From: Hoeflea sp. YIM 152468
Lineage (GTDB): Bacteria; Pseudomonadota; Alphaproteobacteria; Rhizobiales; Rhizobiaceae
Direction of reading: 5' to 3'
Assembly (NCBI RefSeq): GCF_029210485.1
Contig: NZ_JARGET010000033.1
Coordinates: forward strand, 1-64,000
Length of the DNA: 64,000 bases
Each line of letters begins with the position of its first letter. Position 1 is the first letter of the stretch. Made by a program: the position numbers and the translations under genes. The notes below the pieces were generated by a model. That model was not told the DNA's origin. It was given only the letters and a program-made list of their open reading frames with translations, and searched no databases. This document shows positions 58,560 through 64,000 of the stretch, piece after piece.

Positions 58560-60377
58560 TCAGAACTCGAAACCCACTTGGGCAAGGGCAGACCTTCTGT
58601 AGAAACGGGCGATGAAACCCTCAGGTTCGAAGATCGGAAAGACACCGAGCTTCTCCAGTTCGGCCTTGATATCGGCCCTGAAGCCCTGCGTCGATTTCGC
58701 GATCCCCGACAACGAAATGTGGGCAGACTCGAACTCTGACACGGATCGGCGCTCGATCAGCTTCACGGTTCTGCCGGTCTCGCGGCGGATGCTTCGCACG
58801 TGTAGATAGCCACGCCCGATCAGTTCGGAAACTGTCGCTGTGGTCGTCCCAAGAGCCCTCTCCACCTCCTTGATCCGCATCCACTCGTCGTCGCCTCCTG
58901 CCTCAGGTCGGAGATCGAGCTTCAGCCCACCTGGCTTGACACGCACTCGACAAAGGACAGGCTCGCCGCCTTCCAACAGGTGTCCGTCCAGCGTGCCGTC
59001 GAGGATCATGGAAACAAGATTGTGGAATGGGCGCTTCCACAATCGAGCCGCTTCGGGCAAAGACATGAGGCTATCGTCAGCCGCCATCGGGGTCGTCATA
59101 GCTGACAGTTTCCGACCCAGATCAAGCAGGGTCGCTTTGCGGATGCGGGCGTATGCGCGCGTGTCGTCGGAACGCGCCTCGGCCACCTCGATGATCCCCG
59201 CATTGATGAGGTCCCACATCCTCTGCTCGTTCAACCCCAGAGCCTGAGCAGCTACCTTGCTGGTGAGCGTTTCGGATGCAGCCTGCAGAATGGGTCTGGC
59301 GGCCGCCGCATCGAAGTAGGTCCGCGCATCTGGAAAGCCCGAACGAAAGCCAGGCACTGCTGCCATCAAAGTCCTGATTCTCTCCTTGTTCAGGCCAAAC
59401 TCCGCATGAGCGGAATTCACGCAATACAGGTGACGAGACGTGACGGGTTTGAGGATGGTCTGGCCAGGACCAAATGGCATGTTACGCTCAAGGATGTCCT
59501 GCACGAGGTCCACGATGGGCTGGTATACCTCCTTCGAATCGTTGCGACGGAGCCAACGGATCATTGGCCCCAAAATCCCTCCTACGTATTGGGTTTGCGG
59601 CAGTTCGCGATCGATTACCGCCGCGATCACGTTGCGGATTGAATTCTCACCCGCATCCGCGAGCCTGAACCCCCGTTCACTGGGATCAATCCCCGCCGGC
59701 ATCCCGTCTTCAACATTGTGGAGAACAAGAAACTCACCGAGATAGCGTGAAAACTCCGCCGCCACATGGGCCTCGACTCCATCAAGAAACGATGAACCGT
59801 TGGACCCGAACACACGATCGACGAGATAGCGGTCGAGCATCGGCTTTGACCTCGCAACTGCGACCGAAGCCTCTTCTCGAATCAACCCCATGTTATTCTC
59901 GACGAACCGCGAGAAATCGTGCGGATCGTCTTCGGCGGACATTGCCACCTCCGTCAGCTTCCGATCATGGACGTGGCACCCTTCAATGCCGCGTACCGAC
60001 CACCACGCACGAGAGTAGGCACGCGATACAATCCGACCGGTTCCGCGTTCTCGGTCGTCAAGAACGCAGTCAGGGCAAAACCGAAGCAAGCGGCCAGGAC
60101 GCATATCCTTGTTGAAGGTTGCCTTGCCGAGACGCCAGGTCAGTCCGGCACCGCCCGCTTCGGAGGCGAGCGTACCGAGCCTGTCTGCGGGCACGCCCGA
60201 CCATTCGGCGACAAGGGACAGCGCTTCCTCCTCGCCCCGAGCGATTGCGCTGGCGTTGGTTTCCGTATGATCAAGGAAAACCCGCAGCGATGGAAATGCG
60301 TTCGCTGCGGCGAGACGGACAACCAGGCCGATCGGAGCCTCGTCGTCATGATGTTCGAGCGTAACCGGAAGAACCAT
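58560..60377 (-). CDS. tniQ: TniQ/TnsD-family target-selection protein
   Basis: A 605-residue TniQ protein: N-terminal DNA-binding region with zinc-finger cysteines (LLRFCPDCVLDD ... GIEGCHVHDRKL), then winged-helix-like segments. At TnsD-like length it probably reads a specific target site, unlike the short TniQ of CRISPR-associated transposons. ATG at 60377 with AAGGAA; it overlaps the tniB stop region closely. Confidence 0.9.
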   Translation of the reverse strand: MVLPVTLEHHDDEAPIGLVVRLAAANAFPSLRVFLDHTETNASAIARGEEEALSLVAEWSGVPADRLGTLASEAGGAGLTWRLGKATFNKDMRPGRLLRFCPDCVLDDRERGTGRIVSRAYSRAWWSVRGIEGCHVHDRKLTEVAMSAEDDPHDFSRFVENNMGLIREEASVAVARSKPMLDRYLVDRVFGSNGSSFLDGVEAHVAAEFSRYLGEFLVLHNVEDGMPAGIDPSERGFRLADAGENSIRNVIAAVIDRELPQTQYVGGILGPMIRWLRRNDSKEVYQPIVDLVQDILERNMPFGPGQTILKPVTSRHLYCVNSAHAEFGLNKERIRTLMAAVPGFRSGFPDARTYFDAAAARPILQAASETLTSKVAAQALGLNEQRMWDLINAGIIEVAEARSDDTRAYARIRKATLLDLGRKLSAMTTPMAADDSLMSLPEAARLWKRPFHNLVSMILDGTLDGHLLEGGEPVLCRVRVKPGGLKLDLRPEAGGDDEWMRIKEVERALGTTTATVSELIGRGYLHVRSIRRETGRTVKLIERRSVSEFESAHISLSGIAKSTQGFRADIKAELEKLGVFPIFEPEGFIARFYRRSALAQVGFEF

Positions 60378-60379
60378 AA

Positions 60380-61342
60380 TCAAATTCCTTCCAGGTCGGA
60401 CAGAGAGTTGGATGGATCAATTTCGCTCCAACGTGCGGCGCGGAAGATGTTGTCGCTGGGCAGGCAACCTGAATCACGTTGGTAGTTGTACGCGAACGCT
60501 CTGATATCGAGGCTCGCGGATCGCTGTTTCACGAGGAAACACCCAGCCTGAACTGCCTCGACAATGGTGCCGAACGACCCGCTATATGCGTGACAAAGCC
60601 GTCCAAGGAAATCGTCCGCAAGCACCTCTTCGAGAACTCCCACCTCGCATTTTTCAGCCACCCCGGAAACAATACCGCGAAGGGTTGGCTTATCATTCTG
60701 CGCAATGGGATAAATACGTTGGACTCTTGAACGGTTCTTCAGTTCATCATCACTACGCAACAAAGCGAGCCTTGGGACACCTGAATAGATGGCATGCAGG
60801 GGCCACTCCTTCATCTGCATCAGCGTCTTCAGACAGTCCTGAACATCAAGCACAGCGTCCTTGCTCTTGTGACGAAGCAAATGCTGCGCCTCGTCGATGT
60901 GCAAAAACAAAATTCCACGCTCCCGCAACTGCGTCTTGACCGTCTCGAAGAGTTCACCCTCCGTCTGCCTTTTCCTTGCGGGAATATCCAGTGCCTTCAG
61001 AATTGCGATGGCCAAGTCCTTCGTCGTGCAAGGCTTGGGTGCCTCAATGCTCAGGAGTGGGGCCACCTCTTCCCCATGAATGTTCAAGCCCTTCTGGAAG
61101 CCCGGGATGCGGGCCAGGTGGTGGCGGAGAGAATAAGACTTGCCGCTGCCAGATGGACCGATCACAAAAAGCGCGCGCCGCCGAGAACCACCTCCGCGCA
61201 TGCAGTCCTTCGCGTTCTGAACCATTTCCTGGAGCAGTTCAGCAATGATGGGGTCGCGTGGACCCTCGATGTAGTCGAGATGAACTTCGAGCTTCAGGGC
61301 TTCGAAATCAGTTGCCGCGGTGTTCAACACGATATTTTCCAT
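60380..61342 (-). CDS. tniB: TniB/TnsC-family AAA ATPase
   Basis: A 320-residue AAA+ ATPase with Walker A ([18 protein letters not shown]) near residue 65 and Walker B (ILFLHIDEAQHLL) near 150. It forms the ATP-dependent adaptor that connects target selector and transposase. The ribosome site is in the end of tniA (GAGGAG). Confidence 0.93.
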   Translation of the reverse strand: MENIVLNTAATDFEALKLEVHLDYIEGPRDPIIAELLQEMVQNAKDCMRGGGSRRRALFVIGPSGSGKSYSLRHHLARIPGFQKGLNIHGEEVAPLLSIEAPKPCTTKDLAIAILKALDIPARKRQTEGELFETVKTQLRERGILFLHIDEAQHLLRHKSKDAVLDVQDCLKTLMQMKEWPLHAIYSGVPRLALLRSDDELKNRSRVQRIYPIAQNDKPTLRGIVSGVAEKCEVGVLEEVLADDFLGRLCHAYSGSFGTIVEAVQAGCFLVKQRSASLDIRAFAYNYQRDSGCLPSDNIFRAARWSEIDPSNSLSDLEGI

Positions 61343-61344
61343 TC

Positions 61345-63564
61345 TCAGTACTCCTCGTAGTAGTTGGTGGGGATTTCGGCTGATGGCGTGATTTCAGACG
61401 ACTGCTCGATCACGGCAGCCTTCTTTTTCTTCCGGGCGTCGCGTTCGCGTTCCTCGTGGAAGGCTGGGACCGCAAGGGAATCGGATACCGAGCCATTGCG
61501 GAGAGGATCGTCGGGCAGAGCGAACTGCTGTGTCAGAGCAGGCGTATTTGCGGAACGCACTGCCTCCCAGGCTCCGAAAAGCTCAGCCTCCACGATCTCG
61601 TAGTGCTCTGCGGTCAGATGGCGGGGTGTGAGGTTCGCCCGCAGTGCCGCGGCCTGCCCGCTCTCGCGGATGCGGTTGATGGCGCGGTTCATCGCCTCAA
61701 GGCCAGCCTCGGCCTCCAATGCATGCTGGGTGCGGAGCGTATCGCGCGCCGCGATCCATTCGGCCAGCGTCACGTTGGGACCAAGGTCGACCATGTTCTT
61801 GACGACGAACCACCCCTCGTCGCCCCGCACGGCGATGTGTTCGAGGTTTTCGGGATCGACCTTGATCTCGAACTCCATTTGGCCGAATTTTGTGCGCTGG
61901 CGGTGAAGCTCGTCGTTGCCGTACGGAATGCCCATGAACGGGATGCCGTATTGGCCGATGCGCCGCTTGAACCTGGTGCCGAAGACATGGAGCATGTAGT
62001 CAGGGTCCTGGCTCGGGAACTCGATGCCCTCCTCCTGGACAGCCCTGGTTAAGGCATTGTGAGGCGTTCCGCCGCCAAGGCCGCTGTGCGGCTTGTTGTG
62101 GTAGATGTCGCAGATCGCAAACGTGAAGAGACGGATCATCTCGTCCACCTGCAGGCTGATCTGGTGTTCGGGATTGTAGTCGCCCTTTTCCGCGACCGAG
62201 CCGAACGTCCTGCCCGTGAAATACGCCGCGATCAGCGGCCCGATCGAATGGAACAGACTTTCGATGAAAGGCCGCGCCTTCGGGTTGCCAGCTTGGGGTC
62301 GGTTGAACGTGATCTTGGCGGCACGCATGATGCCCTCGACCAGTTCGTTGGCGAACTCCTTGCCGTTGTCACTAAAAATATCGCGCGGCTGGACCATAGC
62401 GAACCACGATGTCTCCGCCCCGACAAAATCGGAGATATGCCGCTTGTCCGACATGATCATGCGGATCGCCGCGGCAGTTGAAACCGCGTTCGGGTTCAAG
62501 CTTGCCCTGAACGCCAGGACGTACCGCGTGGCGACATCGATCGCCGCCACGAACCAGATGCGCTTGCCGACCACCGCCTCCTTGTAGGCGGGAGGCAGGA
62601 TGTCCCACATTCCCGTCTCGACGAAGAGCGTCATGAGATCGACGTTCCAAAAGTCGATTTCGATGCGCTCGCCGACAGACAATGCGCTGATGCCGCGTTT
62701 GGCCATCCCGAAGTGTTTGAGCGCCGAGGCGCGCCCGTGACGGCCGTCCCATTTATCGAACGCGTCGAAGTTGGAGATGATCGTTTCGAACTTGTGCCGC
62801 GTCATCTTCAGCAACGGGGTCGGACGGTCCTCGTTCAGCTTGGACAAGGCTGCTACATAATCACGATAGACCTGCGCCATGGTGGGCTTCCGGTCCGTCA
62901 TATAGTTCATCGCCTCCTTGTGGGCGAAGGCCACCGAGTCCGCGTCCACCTTGCGCAAATGCAAGCCAGGACCATGGTGACGGTGGACGATGCCGAGGAT
63001 ATCGCCACCGCATGCGTGATAGCGCTTGTAGTCGCGACGGAACGTCTTCACCGACGGGGTCGGAAAAGCCTCCACCACAATCATTTCGTCGGCACGTGTC
63101 TCGTCATCCTCATCGTTGAGGTCCAGCATCTCGTCGAGGATTTCCTTGCGCCAGGCGCGGAGGGTGGCCTCGAACTTCTCCGTAGACCAGCGTGGCTTCT
63201 TCCCGAGCTTCCGCCATTCAGCATCGAAGCGTTCGATGAATTTTTCACGGAACAGCGCCAGCTTACGACGCTTCCCATTAATGTCCGAGAACGTGCTGTC
63301 ACCGAAAATCGCACGGAGGCGCTGGTTCTCGGGCGCGTGGTAGCCGTAGCGGATTTTGGCACCGCCGCTCACGAGCTTCGTGTACACCTCGCGATGCGGG
63401 ATGAAGCGCTCGTCCCGACTGTCCTCCTCATTGGCGAAAGTCCAGCCGTCACTGTCCTGCTTCTTGGGCTTCCAGTTCACCTTGCCGTCCGTAAATCGGT
63501 CAGCATGTCGCATCCTGACGACGGCGTGGTGGAAGACGTTCGGTTTTTGGAATTCAGTCAGCAT
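61345..63564 (-). CDS. tniA: TniA/TnsB-family DDE transposase
   Basis: A 739-residue Mu/Tn7-type transposase. The rve integrase core is seen from IEIDFWNVDLMTLFVETG (first Asp), PRDIFSDNGKEFANELV (second Asp) and PKARPFIESLFHSIG (Glu), so the DDE triad is intact. N-terminal DNA-binding part about 1-260. Start at 63564 after GAGGAGCC; the longer frame to 63591 is less likely. Confidence 0.93.
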   Translation of the reverse strand: MLTEFQKPNVFHHAVVRMRHADRFTDGKVNWKPKKQDSDGWTFANEEDSRDERFIPHREVYTKLVSGGAKIRYGYHAPENQRLRAIFGDSTFSDINGKRRKLALFREKFIERFDAEWRKLGKKPRWSTEKFEATLRAWRKEILDEMLDLNDEDDETRADEMIVVEAFPTPSVKTFRRDYKRYHACGGDILGIVHRHHGPGLHLRKVDADSVAFAHKEAMNYMTDRKPTMAQVYRDYVAALSKLNEDRPTPLLKMTRHKFETIISNFDAFDKWDGRHGRASALKHFGMAKRGISALSVGERIEIDFWNVDLMTLFVETGMWDILPPAYKEAVVGKRIWFVAAIDVATRYVLAFRASLNPNAVSTAAAIRMIMSDKRHISDFVGAETSWFAMVQPRDIFSDNGKEFANELVEGIMRAAKITFNRPQAGNPKARPFIESLFHSIGPLIAAYFTGRTFGSVAEKGDYNPEHQISLQVDEMIRLFTFAICDIYHNKPHSGLGGGTPHNALTRAVQEEGIEFPSQDPDYMLHVFGTRFKRRIGQYGIPFMGIPYGNDELHRQRTKFGQMEFEIKVDPENLEHIAVRGDEGWFVVKNMVDLGPNVTLAEWIAARDTLRTQHALEAEAGLEAMNRAINRIRESGQAAALRANLTPRHLTAEHYEIVEAELFGAWEAVRSANTPALTQQFALPDDPLRNGSVSDSLAVPAFHEERERDARKKKKAAVIEQSSEITPSAEIPTNYYEEY

Positions 63565-63608
63565 GGCAGGCTCCTCGTAGGGCAACAGCATTCGGCAGGT
63601 GGGTGGGA

Positions 63609-64000
63609 TTAGCGGTGGACCTTCAGCACGGTCAGGTCGTCGATGCGGCCAGGCGTCTCCGTGCGAAGCACCCCTTCGTCGATCAGCAGAAGAAGCGCCG
63701 TTCGACGGGCCGCGCGATCCTCGCAGCCTCGCAGGAGGTCTCCGAACCGAAAACGTCCGTGAAACTTCTGTGCATCGTCATAGGCGCGGGAGAACTCCGC
63801 ATCGTTGCGCATGCGTCGGGCGCGCAGGATACGCTCTGCGTTCTCAAATGCGCCGTACGTGGATTCGCGCTCTGTCATGAGGCGGAGGTCGTTGATGGCA
63901 CCTGGCGTCGTGGTGCCGTTCTTGTTTTTCCTGAGGAACCCCTCGGCTCTGATACGTGCCAGAAGGTCGGTCATCACATCCGACTTGCTGGCGTGCTTGA
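63609..64000 (-). CDS. TnsA-like C-terminal portion (partial, runs off the window)
   Basis: The frame is open to the window edge; a GTG-ATG at 63977 could be a start but has no clear ribosome site. The 122 visible residues contain winged-helix-like sequence (FRFGDLLRGCEDRAARRTALLLLIDEGVL) resembling the C-terminal domain of TnsA endonucleases, whose gene lies just upstream of tnsB in Tn7-like elements. The nuclease residues would be beyond the window, so this is an inference from position. Confidence 0.5.
   Translation of the reverse strand, partial: KHASKSDVMTDLLARIRAEGFLRKNKNGTTTPGAINDLRLMTERESTYGAFENAERILRARRMRNDAEFSRAYDDAQKFHGRFRFGDLLRGCEDRAARRTALLLLIDEGVLRTETPGRIDDLTVLKVHR

Overview
The window is chromosomal DNA of an alphaproteobacterium of the order Rhizobiales/Hyphomicrobiales, probably Rhizobiaceae- or Hoeflea-like; the genus is inference only. 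Support comes from the GC-rich, densely packed genes, the complete AapJQMP amino-acid ABC transporter, the glnB-glnA pair behind a sigma-54 promoter, an alphaproteobacterial GTTC-N7-GTTC LexA box between ssb and uvrA, a THF-II-like leader on folE, and order-typical families (BTLCP cysteine peptidase, DUF2336, DUF3126, PAS_5, PilZ). No rRNA, intact tRNA or CRISPR array was seen.

Layout. 1-5 kb: VOC and cupin proteins, then ssb and uvrA diverging around an SOS box. 4.9-6.2 kb: two paralogous pairs of small genes (a DUF4258 protein plus a small partner). Each pair sits directly behind a copy of the uvrA 3' end: the real one, and a second 129-bp copy differing at about 9 positions. 6.2-13 kb: DUF72, MFS exporter with AraC regulator, Na/Pi symporter, NAD(P)HX repair enzyme. 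13-22.5 kb: glnB-glnA with a clear terminator, a three-gene operon (ArnE/EamA-like transporter, NAD epimerase, class III aminotransferase), a secreted hydrolase, parE, DUF2336.

22.6-25.4 kb is a small mobile island: a four-gene minus-strand operon (XRE regulator, 80-aa protein, tyrosine integrase, membrane peptide), a strongly foldable sequence at its distal end, and an IS3-family remnant whose orfB is cut off and runs in frame into a MaoC-type dehydratase gene. 25.5-46.9 kb is ordinary core chromosome: MaoC/CitE pair, flavin reductase, nitroreductase, thrS, a NifU-like/yidD/DUF2267 operon, folE with its riboswitch-like leader, hisI, patatin, CBS protein, rhomboid protease (with a possible small RNA or attenuator just upstream), PAS_5, PilZ, BTLCP, gamma carbonic anhydrase, cysE, two alpha/beta hydrolases, zinc-finger protein, FAD monooxygenase.

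46.9-51.2 kb is the aap operon, divergent from metC. 52.8-56.2 kb is a signalling cluster: LuxR-type regulator, single-domain receiver, multi-PAS histidine kinase. After a largely gene-poor stretch and a secreted transglutaminase-like protein, the right end (58.5-64 kb) holds the transposition genes of a Tn7/Tn5053-like element: a protein resembling a TnsA C-terminus (running off the window), a DDE transposase (TniA/TnsB), an AAA ATPase (TniB/TnsC) and TniQ/TnsD. A possible transposon end lies near 58403.

The most notable items are the uvrA-tail/DUF4258 modules, the Tn7-like element with its candidate end, the candidate minus-strand small RNA at about 36.6 kb, and the foldable element beside the integrase operon.
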